Below are positions 16,507 to 24,301 of a stretch of DNA of 64,000 nt, piece after piece. A program made the translations under genes and the position numbers. The DNA comes from an uncultured Spirochaetaceae bacterium (GTDB lineage Bacteria; Spirochaetota; Spirochaetia; Sphaerochaetales; Sphaerochaetaceae). The notes under the pieces are model-generated. The model made no database searches. It was not told the origin of the DNA and saw only the letters and a list, made by a program, of their open reading frames with translations. The stretch is from contig CALXKS010000074.1 of the NCBI GenBank assembly GCA_944389015.1, positions 1-64,000 of the forward strand, read 5' to 3'. The first letter of the stretch is position 1. Each line of letters begins with the position of its first letter.

Positions 16507-16778
16507 AACGGATATTTCTATAGGAACGAGATTGAATCTCTGTTTCCCTCTGTTAAGGAGCCTATCTCGAGCCCCTGTCTGCCCAGGTCTTATCACCTGA
16601 TGCATAGCGCCTCTTGTAATCACGGACCGTATATGTGTTCAGCCCTGCAATCTGCGCTGTCTTCTTGTAGCCATATCCCTCTTCAAACAGCTGAAGGCAT
16701 TCCTTGCGCTTGTCCATTGAGATCCTTTGTTTCCGGAGGGACTCTACTTTCTCTTCCATAGTCGGCCTCCTAGAAAGT
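16473..16778. repeat. Near-identical 3' module of lipoprotein cassette 1 (terminator, HTH gene, RBS)
   Basis: About 305 bp that recur with few substitutions at 21191-21495. The shared block runs from the terminator through the 65-codon HTH gene to its TAGGAGG ribosome binding site and stops abruptly there. The DNA on the lipoprotein side is then dissimilar. This is a direct repeat on the same strand. Confidence 0.9.
16562..16759 (-). CDS. Small helix-turn-helix protein, cassette 1
   Basis: A 65-residue protein with a basic N-terminal helix (MEEKVESLRKQR) and one HTH resembling those at the start of IS3-type OrfA and other transposase-derived regulators: CLQLFEEGYGYKKTAQIAGLNTYTVRDYKRRY. It ends right after the HTH, so no transposase domain exists and no inverted repeats are visible. 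AGGAGG lies 7 bases upstream. It differs at only two residues from the copy at 21277-21474. Position downstream of each large lipoprotein, behind a hairpin, suggests a cassette-linked regulator, or a domesticated HTH used in cassette exchange. Function is inferred only from context. Confidence 0.72.
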   Translation of the reverse strand: MEEKVESLRKQRISMDKRKECLQLFEEGYGYKKTAQIAGLNTYTVRDYKRRYASGDKTWADRGSR

Positions 16779-16808
16779 ACCTACCTGCTCTTTTGTGAGC
16801 AGATAGGT
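16779..16808 (-). promoter_or_regulatory. 12-bp hairpin between lipoprotein 1 and its HTH gene
   Basis: ACCTATCTGCTC / GAGCAGGTAGGT, 12 bp with one wobble and a 6-base loop, located between the lipoprotein stop and the HTH ribosome binding site. There is no T-run. Cassette 2 has a different sequence but an equivalent hairpin in the same place, so structure rather than sequence is kept. Confidence 0.7.
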
Positions 16809-16822
16809 TGGAATAAATGCAA

Positions 16823-19276
16823 TCAGTTGCCGCTTACACCATTGATTACAACAGTTGTTTCCGCACCTTCTGTAGTGCCATCTGCATATGTAATTGTAAA
16901 TGTATAAGCTGTTCCTGATGTGATTATGAACTCTGCCTCATCGCTGATTGTTGTAGTTCCATATGTCACAGATGCTACTTTCGGGGCAGCAGGTGCACCA
17001 TGACCTTCAAAAGAACCATCAGCAAGCGTGAAGTTTGACAGCTTATATCTCGTCTCACTTGCTACAATCTGATTGTTCTTAATCTCAGCACTGTTAAGAA
17101 GAAGCTTAACATCTTTTGGTTCAGACCAATCCGTACCAGCAAATGCTGTTACATTAACTTCCTTTGTAAGCTGCTTTCCTGTCTTATCAAGATAGGAAAC
17201 AACTACTTTAAGAGTATTACCAGTTGCCTTGACTTCCTGCTGCTGTGATGACTTCTTCACATCGATAATCTCAGGATCCTCAGCGCCTGTCTTTGTGGTA
17301 TAACCAGCGATAGCATAATCATCCTCATTGCCACTGATTGGATCATCAATAAGAGCAATGTATGTATCAGCCTTAGCTGCTGTGATGCTTGATACATCGA
17401 CATATGGTACACCAGCAGGGACTGTTATGATATCAGACTCGACATCACCGATTACAACAGAGACCTTTGTCTCAGCTGCTGCGACTTCTGCCGGAAGCTT
17501 CTGGCTATCACCGTTGCCATCAACCCATGCAGTGTATGTTTCAGCATTCTCGCTTACTGTTCCAATCTCATTGTATGTTCTGACTGTCCAAGTGATTCCA
17601 GAATCAAGCATTGGTCTATCAGTGCCTTCAAGCTTGTAAGTGTATGTTGGTACAAGCTCGATACCTGTGATAGCAGGAGCCGACTGAAGAGTGATTGTTG
17701 CAATGCACTCTGTCAGAGGATCCTCTTCGCCGTAATCATAGAGGACAAATACATACAGATAACTTGTGTCAGAAAGATTCTTTCCATCTTTAAGCTCGGT
17801 GAAGGAACCCTGAGCCGTTGAGTAAGCAATCTCAACCTCAGCTGCTGTAAGAGGAACAACCTCATCATCTATCTTAACAGAGATATCACTGAGAAGAGCT
17901 GTTGTAAGAGCTTCTCTTACATCAGTATCATAGTGCTGCTTGTAAAGGACTGGTGTCTCAGTAAGCTTTGCTGTAAGATCTATTACCTTAGCAACATGTG
18001 CTGGCTGAGCAGTTCCAATGACATAGAGATCAGCAGAAGGCTGTCCGAGATACTCGGCATATACAGCTACATACGGACCAGCTGCAGGAACCTTTCCATC
18101 AGTAATCGCTGTAAGAGCAGAAACCTCTGTCGGCATATCAGGGCCATAAGCGAATCCGAACTTGAATGCAAGACCTTCATCAGATGCTGTGAGTCTGTCG
18201 AAAACTTCCTTCTCACCGTTGTAATACTTTGTCTCAACGATGATATCATCCGTTGTGTATTCAGGAAGGGCGGTACCAGCAATAAGCTTCTCTGCAGCAA
18301 AATTCTTTGCAGGCTTGATGTTAACAGTTACATTAGAAAGCGCAACTGCTGTACTGGTTACAGCTTCAAAATCCTCATAAACAGCCTTAACCTTGACGGC
18401 AGCACCAGTAGCAAGCATATTGCCATCGAGCAGAGGAAGTCCATTTCCATCAACCCACTCTACAGATGCAGGAACGACTTTATAAGTCTTAGCATCATCT
18501 TCGACAGTAGCTTCTACCTTTACCTTGCTCATATCGATTGCAGGAAGGTCTTCTGCATCACCATAATTGAGCTTTGGAAGTCTTCCATTATATGTCACTG
18601 TGATACCAGTAACTACTGCACCCTCTGGGAGTTCCTCGGATTCAGCTTCGCCGGTAAGAGTTACATCGAATGATGTCGTAGGAGCCTTCTCCTCATCAGT
18701 GTAACCAACAAGAGCATTGACTATTACTGTTGATACAGCACTGCCATTCTCAGCTATCTCTGCAGAAACATCTTCAACAACGAGCTCATACTCATTTGAT
18801 GAAAGAACCATTGTCTTCTCTGCGTTCTTGCTGTCGAAATAATGAGCAGTAACAACAACATCAGATGCAGGAATACCTGCAGCGTTAGCATAAGTCGTGC
18901 CTTTGACTTCTGCAGTGATGTAGTTGATTCTGTATGCGACAAGAGTACCCTCTGCATAGACGTTCTCATTATCTACATTAAGTCCTGCAATAGCCCAAAG
19001 CTTCTCACCATTCTGAGCTTTGTGATCACCATCATCCTCATAAACAGTAAGAGTATTAAGAACTTCGCTCTTGCCATTATCATAGATGACCATTACGGAA
19101 AACTTGCTTGCATCGAATGCCTGACCTTCAAGTATATCTGCAGCGCCTTCCCTTGGGATGACCTGTGCATCATTTACCTTCTGCGGCATATCGGGCCATG
19201 CTACCTGATCGGAGCAACCAGCAAGGATTGCAATTACGATCAGAGCAGCAGTCAATAAGATTGATTTCTTTTTCAT
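16823..19276 (-). CDS. Large surface lipoprotein with bacterial Ig-like repeats, cassette 1
   Basis: An 817-residue lipoprotein: signal peptide MKKKSILLTAALIVIAILAGC with lipobox LAGC (C21), then acidic, beta-rich repeats. Blocks of the form FDASKFSVMVIYDNGKSEVL and VVTAHYFDSKNAEKTMVLSSNEYEL recur, each reading like the Big_3/Big_2-type Ig modules found in spirochaete and Gram-positive surface proteins. No C-terminal anchor is present; attachment would be through the lipidated cysteine. It is a paralogue of the 820-residue protein at 21579-24041, alignable along its length but strongly diverged apart from the first seven codons. The promoter has a G-tract in its spacer. Adhesin or antigen is the likely role; no enzymatic motif seen. 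Confidence 0.8.
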   Translation of the reverse strand: MKKKSILLTAALIVIAILAGCSDQVAWPDMPQKVNDAQVIPREGAADILEGQAFDASKFSVMVIYDNGKSEVLNTLTVYEDDGDHKAQNGEKLWAIAGLNVDNENVYAEGTLVAYRINYITAEVKGTTYANAAGIPASDVVVTAHYFDSKNAEKTMVLSSNEYELVVEDVSAEIAENGSAVSTVIVNALVGYTDEEKAPTTSFDVTLTGEAESEELPEGAVVTGITVTYNGRLPKLNYGDAEDLPAIDMSKVKVEATVEDDAKTYKVVPASVEWVDGNGLPLLDGNMLATGAAVKVKAVYEDFEAVTSTAVALSNVTVNIKPAKNFAAEKLIAGTALPEYTTDDIIVETKYYNGEKEVFDRLTASDEGLAFKFGFAYGPDMPTEVSALTAITDGKVPAAGPYVAVYAEYLGQPSADLYVIGTAQPAHVAKVIDLTAKLTETPVLYKQHYDTDVREALTTALLSDISVKIDDEVVPLTAAEVEIAYSTAQGSFTELKDGKNLSDTSYLYVFVLYDYGEEDPLTECIATITLQSAPAITGIELVPTYTYKLEGTDRPMLDSGITWTVRTYNEIGTVSENAETYTAWVDGNGDSQKLPAEVAAAETKVSVVIGDVESDIITVPAGVPYVDVSSITAAKADTYIALIDDPISGNEDDYAIAGYTTKTGAEDPEIIDVKKSSQQQEVKATGNTLKVVVSYLDKTGKQLTKEVNVTAFAGTDWSEPKDVKLLLNSAEIKNNQIVASETRYKLSNFTLADGSFEGHGAPAAPKVASVTYGTTTISDEAEFIITSGTAYTFTITYADGTTEGAETTVVINGVSGN

Positions 19277-19385
19277 TCTCTCAATCCTCTCCTCTACTAA
19301 ATATCTGGATTTACTCTACCCTCCCCCGGTATCGAGTTGTCAAGGGAAAGAAAGCCATTATTTCAATGAATAGGGGGGTGAAATT
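19260..19385. repeat. Near-identical 5' module of lipoprotein cassette 1 (promoter, leader, first codons)
   Basis: 126 bp that recur at 24025-24150 with the same length and only a handful of substitutions. The block covers the first seven codons, the ribosome binding site, the leader, the promoter and about 45 bp upstream, and then ends sharply. Confidence 0.9.
19313..19343 (-). promoter_or_regulatory. Promoter of lipoprotein 1 with interrupted G-tract spacer
   Basis: TTGACA (19338-19343) and TAGAGT (19313-19318) are separated by 19 bases ending in G5-A-G3. A 17-base spacer is normal, so this promoter is long by two. The A inside the G-run should make it far less prone to slippage than cassette 2. 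Confidence 0.75.
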
Positions 19386-19515
19386 TATTTTTATGCGATT
19401 AAAATGCCAAAAATATCGGAATAAGATCCTCTTTCTGGAAACATGAAGCCGGATTCTATATCGATATAGCCTTCAAAGTTAAAGCTAGTGTATACTTTCA
19501 TTGGAGTAATATTTG

Positions 19516-21186
19516 ATGAATGGTATTAAGCTTCCTATCGGTTCATCCAGTTTTGAATATATCAGAGAAAACCACCTTTACTATATCGACAAGACATCGA
19601 TTATCAGAGAGGTCATGAACGATGGAGCTCAATCCATTCTTTTCACTCGTCCGAGAAGATTCGGGAAGACTACGCTTCTTACTACCCTGCTCTCCTTCTT
19701 TGATATCACAAAGGACAGCAGAAAGCTTTTTGAAGGCCTTTCGATAATGGAAGACAGGAGGTTCATCGATGAATGGATGAACAAGATTCCTGTAATATAT
19801 CTATCTCTGAGAGAGATTGATGGAGATTCCTTTGAAACAGCATTCGGCATGCTTCAGAAGGAAATCGGGAAGATCTTCAAGAAGTATCATTTCCTTCTTG
19901 ATGATGACATATTCCCAGACGACAGAGAGTCATTCAGAAGACTGATGACAGCATCCTCAACTGAGATTGACATCCGTTCATCAATGGCTCTGCTTGCTAG
20001 ATTGCTTAGAAACCACTATAGGAAGCCAATCTTATTCCTCGTTGATGAATATGACGTTCCTTTGGACAAAGCATATGGCAATGGCTATTATGATCCGATG
20101 CTGAAGATCATCAGGGCAATCTTCTACTCTGTCCTGAAAGATAATAATGACCTTGCAAAAGGGATTCTCACTGGCTGTCTGAGGATATCAAAGGAAAGCA
20201 TTTTCACAGGACTGAACAATCTTGCAGTCTACTCAATGACTGAGCCTAAATACGCTGATGCTTTCGGCTTTACGGAAAAAGAAGTAAATGGATTCCTCTA
20301 TGATATAGGCCTTGCAGAAGCTGGATCTGTAATGAAGAAATGGTATGACGGATACAGGATAGGTACTGAAAGCTTATACACTCCATGGGATGTCATAAGC
20401 TATGCCAATACCCTTCTTGCTGATAGATCCTCATCTCCAAGGAACTACTGGGCCAACAGCAGTGACAACGGGGTTATCACAAGGATGATCACAGAAACAG
20501 GGGCTTCCATTACAGATGAATACAGCGCCCTTATAGATGGCAGGGAAATCCCTGTGCATATCACAGAGAACCTTACATATGACGATCTTTACTCCAGCAA
20601 AGACAATATCTGGAGTCTTATGTTTGAATCGGGATACCTGACATTGGCAGGAGAATACAGCTCTGATTCACAGACAATGGTACGTATTCCTAATGAAGAA
20701 ATAAGGCAGCTATTCGCAACGAAAGTAAAGGAATGGTTTTCTGCTGATATAAAGAACAAGGACATGACCAAGCTCTTTGCAGCAATATGGGCAAAAGATG
20801 CAGAGACTGTTTCAGAGATAATCTCTGATTTCATGTTCAGGACCATAAGCTATTACGATTACAGCGAAGCATACTACCATGCATTCATTGCAGGGATACT
20901 TTCCGCATCCTCGGATATCACAGGATACATCGTCAGTTCCAATGATGAATCCGGAACAGGACGCCCGGATATAATCTTAATGGATCCAGGCAGCAGAGCT
21001 GCTGCTGTATTCGAGTTCAAGAAAGCACCCTCAGAAGACGAAATGACCGATACCGCTGATAACGCAATCAGACAGATCAGGGAAAGGAAATATGGCCTTG
21101 ATCTCCCTGGATACAGGAGAATCATAGGCTATGGCGTTGCCCTATTCCAGAAAGATGCATTTGCAAAGACAATCAGGATACTATGA
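19516..21186 (+). CDS. AAA-ATPase-like protein with C-terminal PD-(D/E)XK nuclease-like domain
   Basis: A 556-residue protein of the AAA-ATPase_like/DUF1703 family. The N-terminus LPIGSSSFEYIRENHLYYIDKT is diagnostic, followed by Walker A RPRRFGKTTL near residue 50 and Walker B-like PILFLVDEYDVPLDKA near 175. The C-terminus has RPDIILMD...AAVFEFKKA, the D-(x)-ExK core of PD-(D/E)XK nucleases. Such genes are abundant and mobile in gut bacteria, with no settled function. The ATG at 19516 has GGAG 9 bases upstream and a TATACT box at 19491-19496. It lies between, and oriented opposite to, the two lipoprotein cassettes; whether it acts on them is unknown. Confidence 0.88.
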   Translation: MNGIKLPIGSSSFEYIRENHLYYIDKTSIIREVMNDGAQSILFTRPRRFGKTTLLTTLLSFFDITKDSRKLFEGLSIMEDRRFIDEWMNKIPVIYLSLREIDGDSFETAFGMLQKEIGKIFKKYHFLLDDDIFPDDRESFRRLMTASSTEIDIRSSMALLARLLRNHYRKPILFLVDEYDVPLDKAYGNGYYDPMLKIIRAIFYSVLKDNNDLAKGILTGCLRISKESIFTGLNNLAVYSMTEPKYADAFGFTEKEVNGFLYDIGLAEAGSVMKKWYDGYRIGTESLYTPWDVISYANTLLADRSSSPRNYWANSSDNGVITRMITETGASITDEYSALIDGREIPVHITENLTYDDLYSSKDNIWSLMFESGYLTLAGEYSSDSQTMVRIPNEEIRQLFATKVKEWFSADIKNKDMTKLFAAIWAKDAETVSEIISDFMFRTISYYDYSEAYYHAFIAGILSASSDITGYIVSSNDESGTGRPDIILMDPGSRAAAVFEFKKAPSEDEMTDTADNAIRQIRERKYGLDLPGYRRIIGYGVALFQKDAFAKTIRIL

Positions 21187-21192
21187 CATGAA

Positions 21193-21220
21193 GAAGGCCC
21201 CAAAGATAGACTCTGGAGCC
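21193..21220 (-). terminator. Terminator of lipoprotein cassette 2
   Basis: GGCTCCA / TGGGGCC stem on the minus strand followed by a short T-containing tail (TTCTTCATG), starting directly after the stop codon of the convergent ATPase gene. Confidence 0.65.
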
Positions 21221-21276
21221 AACGGATATTTTATATAGGAACGAGATTGAATCTCTGTTTCCCTCTGTTAAGGAGC

Positions 21277-21474
21277 CTATCTCGAGCCCCTGTCTGCCCA
21301 GGTAGTATCACCTGATGCATAGCGCCTCTTGTAGTCCCTGACCGTATAAGTATTCAGTCCTGCAATCTGCGCCGTCTTCTTGTAGCCATATCCCTCTTCA
21401 AACAGCTGAAGGCATTCCTGCCGCTTGTCCATTGAGATCCTTTGTTTCCGGAGGGACTCTACTTTCTCTTCCAT
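21277..21474 (-). CDS. Small helix-turn-helix protein, cassette 2
   Basis: A 65-residue HTH protein nearly identical to the one at 16562-16759 (two changes, KRQEC for KRKEC and GDTTW for GDKTW). It has the same AGGAGG ribosome binding site. The start used here is the ATG at 21472-21474; an upstream in-frame ATG would add residues translated from the non-conserved hairpin region and lacks support. Conservation of this protein while the neighbouring lipoprotein has diverged implies either purifying selection or recent exchange of the module. Confidence 0.72.
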   Translation of the reverse strand: MEEKVESLRKQRISMDKRQECLQLFEEGYGYKKTAQIAGLNTYTVRDYKRRYASGDTTWADRGSR

Positions 21475-21495
21475 AGTCGGCCTCCTAGAAAGATC

Positions 21496-21557
21496 GCCTG
21501 CTCCAGTCCGGATATAGACCGGAACAGGCTGTCTGTCACACATCGGAATTCCGATGT
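21496..21557 (-). promoter_or_regulatory. Two hairpins between lipoprotein 2 and its HTH gene
   Basis: A 13-bp stem with wobble pairs (21496-21529, arms beginning GCCTG and ending CAGGC) and a perfect 18-bp palindrome at 21540-21557 (ACATCGGAATTCCGATGT). No T-run follows. It occupies the same place as the hairpin of cassette 1 but with unrelated sequence. Confidence 0.7.
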
Positions 21558-21578
21558 TCCTTATCAAAGGATCTTGGA

Positions 21579-24041
21579 TTACTCGGTATAAACACCCAAA
21601 GTGATATCCAGTACCTTCTCTGTCTTTGTTAAGTTCGCAGTATTGTAATAAGTGAATGTGAATGTGTAATTTGAATTCATATCACCAGTGACAGTCCCTG
21701 CATCCTCATTAACAAAAGTACCAGAGCACCATACAGCAGGATCTGCGATTACTACATCACCCTTTCCGGTAAAGGAATCTGGAGAAATAGAGAATTTCGC
21801 AATTTCGTATACTGTTCCCTGTTCGAACTTCTTGAACTCTTTTCCATCATAGAGAAGAACAGGTTCCTGCTCCAGTGTTGTGACATATGGTGTACCAACA
21901 ATTGTTACATTCACAGGTGCTGTTGCATCGGTCTTGCCTTCTGCGTCAGTGTATGTGATGACAACAGGAATTACATTTTCACCAGTCTCTAGAGTCTTGC
22001 TCGCATTGACCTTTACAGCAGTAACCTTTACAAGACTGTCTTTTACTGTTTCATAATCGACACCCTGCGTAACATCATAAGACTCTGTGTCAATAGTAAA
22101 GTTCGAAGTAATGAGAGCAGTATCAATCTTTGTACCAACAGCATAAAGCTTCTCGGCATCGTTTGGCTTAAGGACAAACTCAGGTGCCGGTGAAACAAAA
22201 CTCCTTCCTGCATCGATTATTACATTCGTAAATACAGCCGGATTATCTGTCACATAAAGAGTGTATGTCAGATTTTCTTTTCCAACTGTTTCAGGAATTT
22301 CTGCATATGCACCATCACTATCCAGAACAGTGTAATCGGTGAAATCCTTATCGATAGCATTTCCAGCTGCATCCTTTGCAACAACATTCACATGGACATA
22401 ATTTCCAATCATCGGATTTGTTATGTCTGCACCAGAAGCTGTTGTATATGTGTCTTCCGGAGTAAGAATTGCTATAACAGGATCTGTATCAAGCTCAATT
22501 GTTTCAAAATATGAGAGTTCCTCACCCATATATGTTGCATCAACCTTGATAAGAATATCAGCTGCATTAAGGAGAGCATCATAATCACCATCGTCCGTCG
22601 GTTCAGCTGTTGAAAGAGCTGTATCCTCATCAAGATAGTAATATGCTGCGATTGCATCTGACTTTGGAAGTACAACAGTTGATCCATCACTCATAGATAC
22701 TGTTATCGATACAAGCTGTGTCTGATCGAATACTGGCAGAGCATTATAATACTGTGTTGCAGGAACAGCACTTGTATAATACGCATCAGCAAGCTTGATT
22801 CCCGTGATTGCAACAGGTTCTGCCTCTTCTGGTCCAACAAGCTCCTCTGCAGTGAATGCATATGTAGCACTATAAATACCGTTGTAGTTTACACGTACTC
22901 CAAGTGGATCTGTTCCTTCAGGAACGGTTGTTCCCTTGTACTCCTGGCTCTTGGACATATACATGAATGCAGAAGCATCAAGAGTAAGCTCCTCAGGATC
23001 GTTGCCATCAACAACCATTGTGACAATGTAGTCAGCTGGGTTGATTGCAGGAATTGCTTCGCCTCTTACGAGCTTGGCATCGGATTCATATGTAACTGAA
23101 ATCTCAACATCTGAATATCCTGTTACATTTCCGAATACGACAACGCCATCATACTCTGCTCTGATTGCAAGATCATCCTGATTTGCTGTCTGAGTAAGAT
23201 CAAGAGATCTGATCGGGCGGTGAGTTGTTGCATCAACGAAGCTGAACTCAATACCAGGATCCTCTGTAAGAGTGACTGGGTCTGTCTCGTCTTCTACTTT
23301 AGCAGAAACATTCACATCCTCAAATGCGATCTCAGGAAGCTCTGCATAGTTGAAAGGCATGAAGTTTCCGTTCCAGGATACAGCTGTGATCTCCTCAACG
23401 ACAACAGGAGTAACGGGCTTGTCTGTTACTGTAACCTGAATCGGTGCAAGGAAATCCTTACTGCCACCAACAGCGGTCTCAACCTTGAGTGTTGCGCCTA
23501 CAGCCTCTGCTGCTTCTTCTGGTTTTCCTGCATCATAAGCATTGAATGTCACAGTATACTCATTTGAGCTGAGTGGCATTGTCTTGGCAACACCGTTTGC
23601 ATAATAGGATGCTGTAACCACATAGTCCGTATTCTGACCGATCTTCGGATTTTCTCCTACAGTTGCACTATAGGATTCCGGACCACCTGTTACCTCGATC
23701 TTATCAATGTCATAAACGGAGACAGAAAGCTCACGGTAGATATCATTGCCCTTAATATCTGTTGCTGTGTAAGTTACGTAGGAATTCTCTGTAACTTTAC
23801 CTTCACTTGCTGAATCAAGGGATACTGAGCCTACAGTCTTTGAGCTGCTGCCATCAAGATAGGTTACCTCAACCTCGAATTTATTTGAATCGAAGTTCTG
23901 ACCTGTGAGGAAATCACCTATCTGAGTGATCTTCGCATCTGTTACGGTCTTCGGGTATACTACTGAATCCGAGCAGCCGACGAATGTCATTGCTGCAAGG
24001 ATAGCAACCACGAGAGACACAAGAATTGATTTCTTTTTCAT
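21579..24041 (-). CDS. Large surface lipoprotein with bacterial Ig-like repeats, cassette 2
   Basis: An 820-residue lipoprotein: signal peptide ending FVGC (lipobox, C23), then acidic Ig-like beta modules. FDSNKFEVEVTYLDGSSSKTVG and YVVTASYYANGVAKTMPLSSNEYTV match the positions of equivalent blocks in the 817-residue paralogue, so the two share domain order. The rest has drifted far in sequence. There is no C-terminal anchor and no catalytic motif. The 5' module including the first codons, and the 3' module, are almost identical to cassette 1, while this body is not. Its promoter carries an uninterrupted G9 run and is a candidate for on/off switching. Confidence 0.8.
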   Translation of the reverse strand: MKKKSILVSLVVAILAAMTFVGCSDSVVYPKTVTDAKITQIGDFLTGQNFDSNKFEVEVTYLDGSSSKTVGSVSLDSASEGKVTENSYVTYTATDIKGNDIYRELSVSVYDIDKIEVTGGPESYSATVGENPKIGQNTDYVVTASYYANGVAKTMPLSSNEYTVTFNAYDAGKPEEAAEAVGATLKVETAVGGSKDFLAPIQVTVTDKPVTPVVVEEITAVSWNGNFMPFNYAELPEIAFEDVNVSAKVEDETDPVTLTEDPGIEFSFVDATTHRPIRSLDLTQTANQDDLAIRAEYDGVVVFGNVTGYSDVEISVTYESDAKLVRGEAIPAINPADYIVTMVVDGNDPEELTLDASAFMYMSKSQEYKGTTVPEGTDPLGVRVNYNGIYSATYAFTAEELVGPEEAEPVAITGIKLADAYYTSAVPATQYYNALPVFDQTQLVSITVSMSDGSTVVLPKSDAIAAYYYLDEDTALSTAEPTDDGDYDALLNAADILIKVDATYMGEELSYFETIELDTDPVIAILTPEDTYTTASGADITNPMIGNYVHVNVVAKDAAGNAIDKDFTDYTVLDSDGAYAEIPETVGKENLTYTLYVTDNPAVFTNVIIDAGRSFVSPAPEFVLKPNDAEKLYAVGTKIDTALITSNFTIDTESYDVTQGVDYETVKDSLVKVTAVKVNASKTLETGENVIPVVITYTDAEGKTDATAPVNVTIVGTPYVTTLEQEPVLLYDGKEFKKFEQGTVYEIAKFSISPDSFTGKGDVVIADPAVWCSGTFVNEDAGTVTGDMNSNYTFTFTYYNTANLTKTEKVLDITLGVYTE

Positions 24042-24150
24042 TCTCTCAATCCTCTCCTCTACTAAATATCTGGATTTCCTCTACCCCCCCCCGGTATCGA
24101 GTTGTCAAGGGAAAGAAAGCCATTATTTCAACGAATAGGGGGGTGAAATT
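24025..24150. repeat. Near-identical 5' module of lipoprotein cassette 2
   Basis: Second copy of the 126-bp block at 19260-19385. One of the few differences turns the interrupted G5AG3 run into G9, and another changes the -10 box from TAGAGT to TAGAGG. Confidence 0.9.
24078..24108 (-). promoter_or_regulatory. Promoter of lipoprotein 2 with G9 tract between -35 and -10
   Basis: TTGACA (24103-24108), a 19-base spacer whose last nine bases are all G (C9 on the plus strand, 24084-24092), and TAGAGG (24078-24083). Loss of two G would give the optimal 17-base spacing. Homopolymer runs in this exact position control phase-variable promoters such as Neisseria porA. Confidence 0.75.
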
Positions 24151-24266
24151 CCTTTTGTCTTAAACACTTTTTGGAGATTATGATGGAAAAACAGCTATAA
24201 ACCAGAGTCGATTGCTCTTTTTCCTGAATATCATGAATGCTTATATGCAGACTGACTTAGGATATC

Positions 24267-24292
24267 ATGAAAAGAGCCGGATCTCCCGGCCC
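24267..24292 (-). terminator. Terminator after the DUF362 gene
   Basis: Stem GGGCCGG / CCGGCTC (7 bp, one wobble) with 5-base loop GAGAT, followed by TTTTC on the minus strand, 9 bases downstream of the stop codon. Confidence 0.75.
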
Positions 24293-24301
24293 CTTCTGCT
24301 C

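Larger units (their letters stand above)
21191..21495. repeat. Near-identical 3' module of lipoprotein cassette 2
   Basis: Second copy of the block at 16473-16778: terminator, HTH gene and ribosome binding site. Sequence identity is broken by scattered substitutions and a short indel in the terminator loop. Confidence 0.9.

Noticed and set aside
16562-16759. Complete insertion sequence carrying the small HTH genes
   Set aside because: No transposase catalytic domain, no terminal inverted repeats or target duplications; the gene ends right after the HTH.
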